From Methanobacteriota archaeon (GTDB taxonomy: Archaea; Thermoplasmatota; E2; DHVEG-1): a stretch of 6,549 bases of DNA. The number at the start of each line of letters is the position of its first letter. The first letter of the stretch is position 1. The translations under genes and the position numbers were made by a program. The notes under the pieces are model-generated. The model made no database searches. It had not been told where the DNA came from and was given only the letters and a program-made list of their open reading frames with translations. The stretch spans positions 1 to 6,549 of the forward strand of contig JAPKYG010000087.1 of assembly GCA_026394435.1 (NCBI GenBank), written 5' to 3'. Positions 1-5,886 of the stretch are shown in pieces.

Positions 1-1287
1 AAAGAACATCAGATCAACTTGATTGATTTTGTTGTCTGTAACCTCTATCCTTTTGAAAAAACCATACAAAAACCAAACGTCGGCATCGAAGAAGTCATCG
101 AAAACATTGATATTGGCGGACCAACCCTGATCCGGGCAGCGGCAAAGAACTACAAAGACGTTGTCGTCGTAACATCCCCAAAACAATACCCAGAAATCCT
201 TACCTCTCTGAAATCAAAAAAAGAAATAACACTGGAACAACGTGAGAAACTTGCAATTGAAGCCTATGCTCATACCGCCCAGTACGATACGATCATCTCG
301 CAATACCTGAGAAATCGATGGACCGATGAGATCTTACCGCAGGATTATACCGTTTCGATGCGGAAGATACAGGAAATGCGATACGGGGAAAACCCTCACC
401 AGAAAGGCGCATTTTACAAGGCGCTCCCCCCTACTGGAGAACCCTGTGTCTCCAACGCAAAACAACTCCAAGGAAAAGAACTATCGTTTAACAACATCCT
501 TGATGCGAACAGTGCGGTTGAGTGCATCAAAGAATTCAGAGAACCATCTTGTGTCATCATCAAACACGCGACTCCCTGTGGGATCGCCAGTGCATCGACA
601 TTACTTCAGACGTGGAATGATGCGTACGCAACAGATATTTACTCGCCTTTTGGCGGTATTGTTGCATTTAATAGAGAACTACCAAAAGACGTCGCACAGG
701 AACTATCCAAGTATTACCTTGAAGTAATTGTGGCGCCAGGCTTCAGTAAAGACGCTCTAGCGATTTTTAGTGAAAAGAAAAACCTCCGGTTGCTTGAACT
801 AAAGGGTTTAGAAAAGGAACCTAAGAGAAAAGGCTTGGATGTGCGAAGCGTCGTCGGGGGATTTCTTGTACAGGAAAGAGACGTCTGGTTTGCTGACCAG
901 AAAACCTGGAAGATCGTCACTAAAACCAAGCCGACAAAAGAAGACCTTATCTCCATGGGTTTTGCTGTTAGATGCGTGAAACACATCAAATCCAATTCAG
1001 TTGTCTTCGTCAAAGGCACACAGACTGTTGGTATTGGTGGTGGACAAACCTCACGTGTTGACGCAGCTTGGATTGCGACCCATAAGAGCAAAGACCATAT
1101 CAAAGGATCAATCATGGCAAGTGATGCGTTCTTCCCGTTCAGGGACGCTGTTGATGTCGCAGCAAACGCTGGCGTAAAAGCAGTTATTCAGCCAGGTGGC
1201 TCGATCCGTGACGAAGAAGTTATTCAAGCAGCAAACGAACATGGTATTGCCATGGTTTTCTCCGGGCAACGATACTTCCGACACTAG
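1..1287 (+). CDS. purH: Bifunctional IMP cyclohydrolase / AICAR formyltransferase PurH, 5' partial
   Basis: PurH catalyses the last two steps of purine synthesis in the cytosol: formylation of AICAR to FAICAR using 10-formyl-tetrahydrofolate, then ring closure to IMP. The frame is open from base 1, starting KEHQINLIDF, so the true start lies upstream. A TTG at 19 is internal. By comparison with bacterial PurH (about 500-530 residues), roughly the first 80-100 residues are missing. The cyclohydrolase part shows VVCNLYPF and ENIDIGGPTLIRAAAKN. The transformylase part shows MRYGENPHQ (about codon 126), QGKELSFNNILDANSA, the catalytic Lys-His pair in IKHATPCG (bases 562-567), YSPFGGI, GIGGGQTSRVD, SDAFFPFRD, IQPGGSIRD and a C-terminal GQRYFRH. 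The usual KHANPCG motif has Thr in place of Asn here. It is followed after 45 bases by arcS on the same strand. The family call is secure. This bacterial-type bifunctional form is found in only some archaea, others using PurP/PurO. Confidence 0.97.
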   Translation, partial: KEHQINLIDFVVCNLYPFEKTIQKPNVGIEEVIENIDIGGPTLIRAAAKNYKDVVVVTSPKQYPEILTSLKSKKEITLEQREKLAIEAYAHTAQYDTIISQYLRNRWTDEILPQDYTVSMRKIQEMRYGENPHQKGAFYKALPPTGEPCVSNAKQLQGKELSFNNILDANSAVECIKEFREPSCVIIKHATPCGIASASTLLQTWNDAYATDIYSPFGGIVAFNRELPKDVAQELSKYYLEVIVAPGFSKDALAIFSEKKNLRLLELKGLEKEPKRKGLDVRSVVGGFLVQERDVWFADQKTWKIVTKTKPTKEDLISMGFAVRCVKHIKSNSVVFVKGTQTVGIGGGQTSRVDAAWIATHKSKDHIKGSIMASDAFFPFRDAVDVAANAGVKAVIQPGGSIRDEEVIQAANEHGIAMVFSGQRYFRH

Positions 1288-1324
1288 CGAGGCATCTAAA
1301 CGTTCTTAAACAGGAAGCAGTATC

Positions 1325-1329
1325 GGTGA
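1325..1329 (+). promoter_or_regulatory. Ribosome binding site of arcS
   Basis: GGTGA complements the 3' end of archaeal 16S rRNA and lies 3 bases before the ATG at 1333. An in-frame TGA (1327-1329) sits inside it, so no start further upstream is possible and 1333 is the first usable ATG. No TATA-like element is visible in the 45-base gap after purH, which suggests read-through from purH. Confidence 0.6.
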
Positions 1330-1332
1330 CCG

Positions 1333-3171
1333 ATGAATTTTCGAGTACACAACAGAGACGGACCTGCACGAATCGGACAGCTCACTATTGATGAAAAGAA
1401 TGTTGTTACTCCAAACATTCTCTTTCTTCATACGTCACGATGCAAGGCACCAGAATTTTCCGATATCCTCCTTACCAATGAGACTAAAAAAACCAATATA
1501 CTTACCGTGCGAATCGGTGATAGTAACTTTTTAGCGGGAGAAAAAAAGGAAAAGAAAGAAGTCTCAATGAATGATTACCAGATATATCCGAAGGATGTCA
1601 CCAAAGAATTACATCTCAGCGCGCTCGTCAATAATAAAAATACAGAATGTTTTGTTATCCCCGCAAAAAAAGAACTTATACAAGAGATAGTAAAAAACAA
1701 TGATGCGATCCTTTCTATAGTCGGAAACGCGACTCAATTGTTTTCCCAGCAATCACACTTTGTCGATTTCATAACAGAATTACGGGAGAAAATAGGGTAT
1801 CAAAAACTGATCTTCCTTCCTTGTGTTGGTGACCCGACTAGCATCGCACTTCTCACGTATCTGGGAGTAGATTTTTTTGATTCTTTTTCAGCAGTCATGG
1901 CAGCGCGAAACGAGACCTTGTTATTCCCAACCGGTCCTTGTAGAAAAAACCAATTACCTGAACTTCCCTGCAACTGCCCCTCCTGTATAAAAATCAAGGA
2001 TGCCTCCGTGATGAAATATGAAGAGATATTGGAGCATAACTATTCTACGCTTCTTTGCGAGATAAAACAGGTGAGGAACGCGATTGCCGCTGGTTCATTA
2101 CGAGAGCTTGTAGAGACACGCGTAAGAACCAGCCCGCTCTTAGCATCTATGCTGAGAATCCTTGATCTCAATCATTATCGATTTTTAGAAGAACGAACAC
2201 CGGTAATGCGTAAACAACCATTGATTGCGACTACCAAGGATTCATTGATACGACCAGAGATCCGACGTTTCCAGGAGCGGGTTATCCAGAGATATGAAAA
2301 ACCATCAAGTGCCCGAATCCTGCTTCTACTTCCATGTTCAGCAAAAAAACCTTACTCGTTTTCAAAATCTCATAAACTTTTCAGAGAACGTATCTTGAAT
2401 CTGGACAATTCATTCGTGGTTCATGAAGTGATTCTGACATCACCACTGGGGCTTGTTCCAAGGGAACTGGAGTTAACATACCCTGCATCTACCTATGATA
2501 CAGCAGTAACTGGGTACTGGGATGAAGATGAAAAGAAAATGATTCGAACCCTCCTCCAACAGTATCTACAGAAGAACGCCTACGACACCATAATTATGCA
2601 TATCCCGAGGGCGATGCAACAATTCGTGGCTGATCTGTTGAAAAACCCTGTTTCGACGTGTATAGATTCACCTACTTCAGCGGAATCGCTTGATGAGTTA
2701 TCTAATGTGCTCCAAAAAACAACACAGATGCACAAGCGTGTAGAACCATCACAACGAGCATATGAAAACATCAAAGCACTGGCTTGCTATCAAATGAGCA
2801 AACCTCTTGCAGAACATCTTCTGAAAGATTGTAGCATCAGAGGAAAATATCCCTATCAAAAAATCATGCACAAGAACATGCAACTCGGGATGGTTACGGA
2901 AGAACGAGGGTTGATTTCATTAACCATGGAGGGGGGTGAACGACTCGCTTCTACGGAGCAATACTGGGTAGAGATATTTGATGATTTCACGTTGAAAGGA
3001 TCGGTGTTTGCTCCAGGAGTAAAAAATGCGGATGAATCGATACGGATTGGTGATGAAGTCATTATCAGGAAAAATACGAAGCTCTGTGGTGTTGGTGTCG
3101 CACTGATGAATGGAAAAGAGATGGTTGAATCAAGACATGGAGAAGCAGTAAAAATGCGGCATCACATTTAA
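1333..3171 (+). CDS. arcS: Archaeosine synthase ArcS (TgtA2-type, PUA domain)
   Basis: ArcS acts on tRNA that already carries preQ0 at position 15. In the current model it attaches lysine to the nitrile of preQ0, and the radical-SAM partner RaSEA then releases archaeosine; older literature describes an amidinotransferase. The 612-residue length fits full-length euryarchaeal ArcS. In order: an N-terminal TGT-like segment (RDGPARIGQL near residue 8); a TGT-type zinc-site region CNCPSC (213-218) followed by LEHNYSTLLCEI and an AIAAGSLRELVETR helix; the ArcS signature PCSAKKPYSFSKSH at 334-347, an exact PCx3KPYx2Sx2H match; the core SPLGLVPRELELTYPA (370-385) and VTGYWD; and a C-terminal PUA domain from about 530, with KGSVFAPGV, RIGDEVII, GVGVALMNGKEMVESRHGEAVK. 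The start is fixed by an in-frame TGA just upstream and by homology beginning at residue 1. Neither arcTGT nor RaSEA lies in the window. The gene probably shares a transcript with purH and converges on the zinc-ribbon gene, overlapping it by 4 bases. Confidence 0.96.
   Translation: MNFRVHNRDGPARIGQLTIDEKNVVTPNILFLHTSRCKAPEFSDILLTNETKKTNILTVRIGDSNFLAGEKKEKKEVSMNDYQIYPKDVTKELHLSALVNNKNTECFVIPAKKELIQEIVKNNDAILSIVGNATQLFSQQSHFVDFITELREKIGYQKLIFLPCVGDPTSIALLTYLGVDFFDSFSAVMAARNETLLFPTGPCRKNQLPELPCNCPSCIKIKDASVMKYEEILEHNYSTLLCEIKQVRNAIAAGSLRELVETRVRTSPLLASMLRILDLNHYRFLEERTPVMRKQPLIATTKDSLIRPEIRRFQERVIQRYEKPSSARILLLLPCSAKKPYSFSKSHKLFRERILNLDNSFVVHEVILTSPLGLVPRELELTYPASTYDTAVTGYWDEDEKKMIRTLLQQYLQKNAYDTIIMHIPRAMQQFVADLLKNPVSTCIDSPTSAESLDELSNVLQKTTQMHKRVEPSQRAYENIKALACYQMSKPLAEHLLKDCSIRGKYPYQKIMHKNMQLGMVTEERGLISLTMEGGERLASTEQYWVEIFDDFTLKGSVFAPGVKNADESIRIGDEVIIRKNTKLCGVGVALMNGKEMVESRHGEAVKMRHHI
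3168..3171. other. Convergent stop-codon overlap of arcS and the zinc-ribbon gene
   Basis: The palindromic TTAA supplies TAA to arcS on + (3169-3171) and TAA to the zinc-ribbon gene on - (3168-3170). There is therefore no 3' intergenic space, and each transcript must end inside the opposite gene. T-rich + strand stretches within the zinc-ribbon gene (3397-3424 and T8 at 3502-3509) are possible stopping places for the purH-arcS transcript, but they are also explained by its Lys codons. Confidence 0.8.
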
Positions 3172-3698
3172 GTTTGACGCATATCTTGTTTCGCCCCACA
3201 ATAGGGACATGAGAACACATGAATGTCTGATACCAGATCAGTTCCTTCCGCCCATACCATAATCCACTCGCCACACGTTTCGCACTTGAAATTTTTGTTT
3301 ATTGATTTCTTTTCAGGGATTTCTTCGACAATTTGAGATGGTTTTGAGGGGATAATCCCTGTAGTACCACAATCCGGGCATGTCAAGGTGAAGGGTTTTT
3401 TATTGTTATGTTTTGATTTTTTAATTGCGAAAATGCCACCGCACGAGGGACATTTGAAATGATGAAGTTTTCCTTTGAGTGATTTTTCAAATTCATCTAC
3501 ATTTTTTTTAACAACTGGTTTCTTCTTTTCTTTCGAAACAAGAAATAGCAATGTAAGGATGATGAGAATCCCGTAGAGGGCAATAATTCGTTCCAGCCAC
3601 TGTTCATGATAGATGATGTCCCAGATTGAGAAAAGCAGGACTATAAAAGCAAGGAAAATGACGCCGATGAACGGGAGTGTTTTACGAGGGATTTTCAT
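3168..3698 (-). CDS. Two-TM membrane protein with two tandem zinc ribbons (MJ0042-like), function unknown
   Basis: This 176-residue protein is not assignable to a characterised family. Two hydrophobic segments (about 8-28 and 36-54) form a hairpin. The basic N-terminus MKIPRK and the Lys-rich SKEKKKPVVKK after TM2 suggest both ends are cytosolic. The soluble part carries four CxxC knuckles: CPSC 83-86 and CPDC 107-110, then CETC 139-142 and CPYC 164-167. They read as two zinc ribbons joined by a linker rich in Pro, Lys and Glu. The first resembles MJ0042-type finger domains. Such ribbons bind protein or nucleic acid, and no catalytic motif is visible. The ATG overlaps the stop of the calcium-loop gene (ATGA, 3695-3698), with GGAG at 3708-3711 inside that gene, so translation is probably coupled. 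The 3' end overlaps arcS by TTAA. It may be an assembly or regulatory partner of the upstream product, which is inference. Confidence 0.85.
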   Translation of the reverse strand: MKIPRKTLPFIGVIFLAFIVLLFSIWDIIYHEQWLERIIALYGILIILTLLFLVSKEKKKPVVKKNVDEFEKSLKGKLHHFKCPSCGGIFAIKKSKHNNKKPFTLTCPDCGTTGIIPSKPSQIVEEIPEKKSINKNFKCETCGEWIMVWAEGTDLVSDIHVFSCPYCGAKQDMRQT

Positions 3699-4345
3699 TG
3701 TTTTCGTCTCCGTATTCCATAACGAGCGAGAAAAACAATCATCACAAATACGATAATGGAGGCAACAAGATATGCCAAGTTTTCTTTTAATCGTGCGAAG
3801 AACTCTGATGGAGATGAAACCTTCTTTACCGGGTTGGTGCCTTCCTTGTATTCCTCGAGGTTGGTGATGCCATCTTGATCTGCGTCCAGTGATGCATCGC
3901 TGGGGTCATACGGGTTAAACCAGTAACGTTGCTCCCATAAATCTGGCATACCGTCGTTATCCGTATCATTCTTATCGTTGGTTATCCAAAATGTTTTTTC
4001 CTCGGTCGTGTTTTTTGTTCCTTTGTTGTCCTTGACTGTGATAGAATAAACGTATTTTCCGATAATCTCATAACCTTTTATGTACACATATTTCGAGTCA
4101 TGCGATGCATTGCTCATGGTGTGTGTCTCTAAGAGATTATCCGGAGAACGTATAGTCACTTCAGCGGATTGTATCCCTGAGAAATCGGTGGTAATGCAAC
4201 GGATCTCAACCTGACCGTTTTGTAATTGTACAAAGGGGTTGACACCAAAGTATGTAATGGTCGGCGGTGTCTCAGCGATGCTAGTCGGAGAAAAAACGCT
4301 GGAAAATAAGAAAAAGATTATGCTTAAAATATAAAATTTTTTCAT
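3695..4345 (-). CDS. Secreted, C-terminally membrane-anchored protein with thrombospondin type 3 / EF-like calcium loops
   Basis: Starting at the ATG at 4345 the protein has 216 residues. A signal peptide (1-24) has a Lys-Lys n-region, a strongly hydrophobic core and a plausible cleavage after SIA. Residues 27-123 look like one Ig-like beta-sandwich (TYFGVNPFVQLQNGQVEIRC, then YVYSITVKDNKG). Then come two Asp-rich calcium loops of the type-3 repeat kind: D127-x-D129-x-D131-G-x-x-D135 and D154-x-D156-x-D158-G-x-x-N162-x-EE. Between them lies an LWEQRYWFNPYDPSDASLD spacer typical of archaeal and bacterial TSP3 proteins. A TM helix (about 189-207) and an RRRKQ tail anchor it facing outward. Three N-glycosylation sequons are present (N79, N112, N126). 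A GTG at 4369 would add eight residues (MIQLVNIN) before the Lys-Lys, which spoils the signal peptide, so ATG is preferred. The exact role is unknown; surface binding or scaffolding is likely. It overlaps the zinc-ribbon gene by ATGA. Confidence 0.87.
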   Translation of the reverse strand: MKKFYILSIIFFLFSSVFSPTSIAETPPTITYFGVNPFVQLQNGQVEIRCITTDFSGIQSAEVTIRSPDNLLETHTMSNASHDSKYVYIKGYEIIGKYVYSITVKDNKGTKNTTEEKTFWITNDKNDTDNDGMPDLWEQRYWFNPYDPSDASLDADQDGITNLEEYKEGTNPVKKVSSPSEFFARLKENLAYLVASIIVFVMIVFLARYGIRRRKQ

Positions 4346-4529
4346 GTTTATATTTACTAGTTGTATCACCGATTTTTTTACACTAACAATAACTCCCCCT
4401 CATCAGATACATCATTGCTATTTACTACGATGTATTTCAAGTTTTCTATCGAGAATTTCTTTATAAAATTGGAGAAAATATATATTACGTTACGCCCGTG
4501 TTTTTAATATCAGTCTATAAAAAAAATGA
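4346..4529 (-). promoter_or_regulatory. AT-rich upstream region of the calcium-loop gene with possible TATA elements
   Basis: This 184-base gap contains no plausible gene. Read on the - strand it has two TATA-like elements, TAATATATATTTT (4486-4474) and TTTTATAAAG (4468-4459). They would start transcription near 4455 or 4438 and leave a leader of roughly 90-110 bases. A GGTGAT (4370-4365) resembles a ribosome site but is 19 bases from the ATG, too far for normal use. An A-rich stretch (4380-4372) lies about 30 bases before the ATG and could instead serve a nearly leaderless transcript. A weak stem is possible between 4407-4413 and 4429-4435 (ATACATC/GATGTAT, 15-base loop). Which signal is used cannot be decided from sequence alone. 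Confidence 0.4.
4519..4526 (-). terminator. T8 tract terminator after the LEA14-like gene
   Basis: Eight consecutive T residues on the - strand begin 3 bases after the TAA of the LEA14-like gene (stop at 4530-4532). Archaeal RNA polymerase terminates on T-rich tracts without needing a hairpin, and the position straight after a stop codon fits this role. It would separate this gene from the calcium-loop gene downstream. Confidence 0.55.
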
Positions 4530-5759
4530 TTATCGTGAGGGGCGGAGTGGTTGAAGATCGATATAGGAACCTATAGAAACAGGAATTGAGATGTGTACAC
4601 CAGAAAGGGAGATGTTCACGCGTAATTGCGCAAAAATCATGTCAGGGAGAAATCCTCGCCCGGTGAAGTTAATAAGTTTGGAGTAGAGGAGAAGAGCTTC
4701 CCCGTGGAAAAACGTTGTGGCTTCTGGGACAAGTTCGCCAGAACCAAGCGAACCTTCTGCGATAAAGTATTTCTGGTTATTCTTGACTCCGTAGTAAATA
4801 ACGACAATGTCGGATGCAACAAGTGGTATTTTTGTTGGGTTGATGACTTCAAGGGTCATATTGCTTTTAAGTCCACCTCGTGCTCGTTGAAGGTCGGGTT
4901 TGAGTTCGAGTTCAAGTGATTTATCAGCGGGGATGAACTGATTGAGATCGGGAATGGTGATTTCAATATCACTTGAAAATGGAAGTGATTTGTTGATACC
5001 TGCTACGTTTGCTCCCGCTTCAGCATGGAGATGAATAAGGAGTTTTTTTGCGTTTAACGCTTCAATGATAACGGTACCGTAACCATGAAGAGTTACTGAG
5101 GTTTCTGCTGAGATTTGAGAACCAGGAATAATGAAATTTCCCACGTTAGTTCCTGTTTCAGTGGTGATATTAAGAATAAAATTTTTAATAAACATGCCAA
5201 AGGGGTTCGGGTTTGTTACGTCTATTTCGGTAGTAAGATTAATAGCGTCTCGTGTAATGGTTCCGAATTCTGCTCGAACCGTAATGGTTGGTAAGGATAT
5301 CTTTTTGAGAGCTTCTTTAAGTGATGTAAGAACTGTAACCTCAAGTGGAATTGTTTTTTTAATGATTCCAAGAAGGTTAATACCAACAATCCCTGTTATT
5401 TTACTGGTGAGTAATCCAGAGAGATTACCTTTCATGACGATACGGTCGTTTGCAGCAAAACTTCGATTTGACTGACCTGGAATAGACCCACCATCGATGG
5501 TAAGATTTGTGACTTCATCCCCTGTTGTCGTTGTGGCAACAATTTGGAAGTTTTGAAGAATCATCTCAAATGAATTTGGATTGTATAACTGGATATCGTG
5601 GTGGATTATTATTTCATCAGAGTTTATTTCAACGACATCTACGCGAATTGTTGTTTGAGGGAATGTTAGTACCTGAATATCAACAAAAATTAATGCTGCA
5701 GCGACGATGTTGATAACAAAGAGCAAAGCTAGGATGATGGCAATGATGGTTTTTTTCAT
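4530..5759 (-). CDS. Membrane-anchored protein with three tandem LEA14-like (LEA_2/WHy) domains
   Basis: The 409-residue product begins with MKKT and one long hydrophobic helix (about 4-26), an uncleaved anchor or signal peptide. The rest is beta-rich with three LEA14/WHy-type modules, each marked by an Asn-Pro motif at a strand end: LYNPNSF (N60), VTNPNPF (N183) and VINPTKIPL (N307). The spacing of 123 and 124 residues is almost exactly regular. The first two share NPxxFxMxxxNFxxxxTTxTG, so they look like an internal duplication; the third is more diverged. Nine N-glycosylation sequons (N85, N98, N112, N174, N197, N256, N300, N364, N382) and no Cys suit an outward-facing domain chain. LEA_2 proteins are Ig-like beta-sandwiches linked to stress in plants and bacteria; the role of archaeal versions is mostly unknown. 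AGGAG lies just before the ATG and a T8 tract follows the stop, so it is probably monocistronic. Confidence 0.88.
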   Translation of the reverse strand: MKKTIIAIILALLFVINIVAAALIFVDIQVLTFPQTTIRVDVVEINSDEIIIHHDIQLYNPNSFEMILQNFQIVATTTTGDEVTNLTIDGGSIPGQSNRSFAANDRIVMKGNLSGLLTSKITGIVGINLLGIIKKTIPLEVTVLTSLKEALKKISLPTITVRAEFGTITRDAINLTTEIDVTNPNPFGMFIKNFILNITTETGTNVGNFIIPGSQISAETSVTLHGYGTVIIEALNAKKLLIHLHAEAGANVAGINKSLPFSSDIEITIPDLNQFIPADKSLELELKPDLQRARGGLKSNMTLEVINPTKIPLVASDIVVIYYGVKNNQKYFIAEGSLGSGELVPEATTFFHGEALLLYSKLINFTGRGFLPDMIFAQLRVNISLSGVHISIPVSIGSYIDLQPLRPSR

Positions 5760-5762
5760 GGT

Positions 5763-5767
5763 CTCCT
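5763..5767 (-). promoter_or_regulatory. Ribosome binding site of the LEA14-like gene
   Basis: AGGAG on the - strand ends 3 bases before the ATG at 5759. It supports that start and, with the TATA element upstream, a short-leader mRNA. Confidence 0.6.
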
Positions 5768-5780
5768 GACTATAGAAACA

Positions 5781-5790
5781 CCCTATAGGG
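5781..5790. repeat. Perfect 10-bp palindrome at the predicted start site of the LEA14-like gene
   Basis: CCCTATAGGG is self-complementary and falls where transcription of the LEA14-like gene is predicted to begin. A repressor bound there would block initiation. Perfect 10-bp palindromes are expected several times by chance in a window this size, so only the position makes it notable. Confidence 0.3.
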
Positions 5791-5803
5791 TAATTAAAAG
5801 TAG

Positions 5804-5824
5804 ACTTATATAATATATATAATT
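5804..5824 (-). promoter_or_regulatory. TATA-box promoter of the LEA14-like gene
   Basis: Read on the - strand this is an almost pure A/T stretch containing TTATATATATTATATAAG, a strong archaeal TATA-box candidate. The usual 24-26 base spacing puts transcription start around 5783-5791, which gives a leader of about 24-32 bases containing the AGGAG site. The exact TATA register is ambiguous because the stretch is repetitive. Confidence 0.55.
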
Positions 5825-5838
5825 TTTTAATTTATTAC

Positions 5839-5861
5839 TACTCGGGAGGCGCCTCCGAGTA
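5839..5861. repeat. GC-rich near-perfect inverted repeat in an AT-rich intergenic gap
   Basis: The arms TACTCGGGAGGC and GCCTCCGAGTA pair over 11 bp with one extra G (one of 5844-5846) and no loop. The flanks are nearly all A/T, so the element stands out. It lies 25 bases after the CocE-like stop and upstream of the LEA14-like TATA box. No T-tract directly follows on either strand, so a bacterial-style terminator is unlikely. An operator or a 3'-end RNA structure of the CocE-like mRNA is possible. Confidence 0.6.
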
Positions 5862-5886
5862 AACAAAGAGTGTTTCTGAATGTTTA

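Noticed and set aside
326..727. A 133-residue open frame on + in another phase of purH
   Set aside because: It overlaps the GENPHQ and KHATPCG motifs of purH in a different frame and its translation is low-quality, Arg/Ser/Thr-rich.
714..1115. A 133-residue open frame on the - strand
   Set aside because: It lies wholly inside purH, whose conserved motifs account for the sequence, and its translation has no recognisable domain.
1322..1334. ATCGGT-G-ACCGAT inverted repeat across the arcS start
   Set aside because: Six-base arms are common by chance and most of it is the ribosome site plus start codon; no second operator-like copy is seen.
4345..4369. GTG at 4369 as start of the calcium-loop protein
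   Set aside because: It adds eight residues ahead of the Lys-Lys of a normal signal peptide, has no ribosome site before it, and the GTG itself is part of a GGTGAT sequence.
4626..5713. Three + strand open frames (4626-4919, 5131-5475, 5525-5713) and a - strand one (4637-4852)
   Set aside because: All are in other phases of the LEA14-like gene, whose frame has a ribosome site, an anchor helix and regular domain repeats.
4572..5780. The 11-base string CTATAGAAACA occurring at both 4572-4582 and 5770-5780
   Set aside because: Several 11-base direct repeats are expected by chance in a window this long, and the first copy is coding sequence.
5839..5861. The GC-rich palindrome as an intrinsic terminator
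   Set aside because: No T-tract follows it directly on either strand, and archaeal termination depends on T-tracts rather than hairpins.
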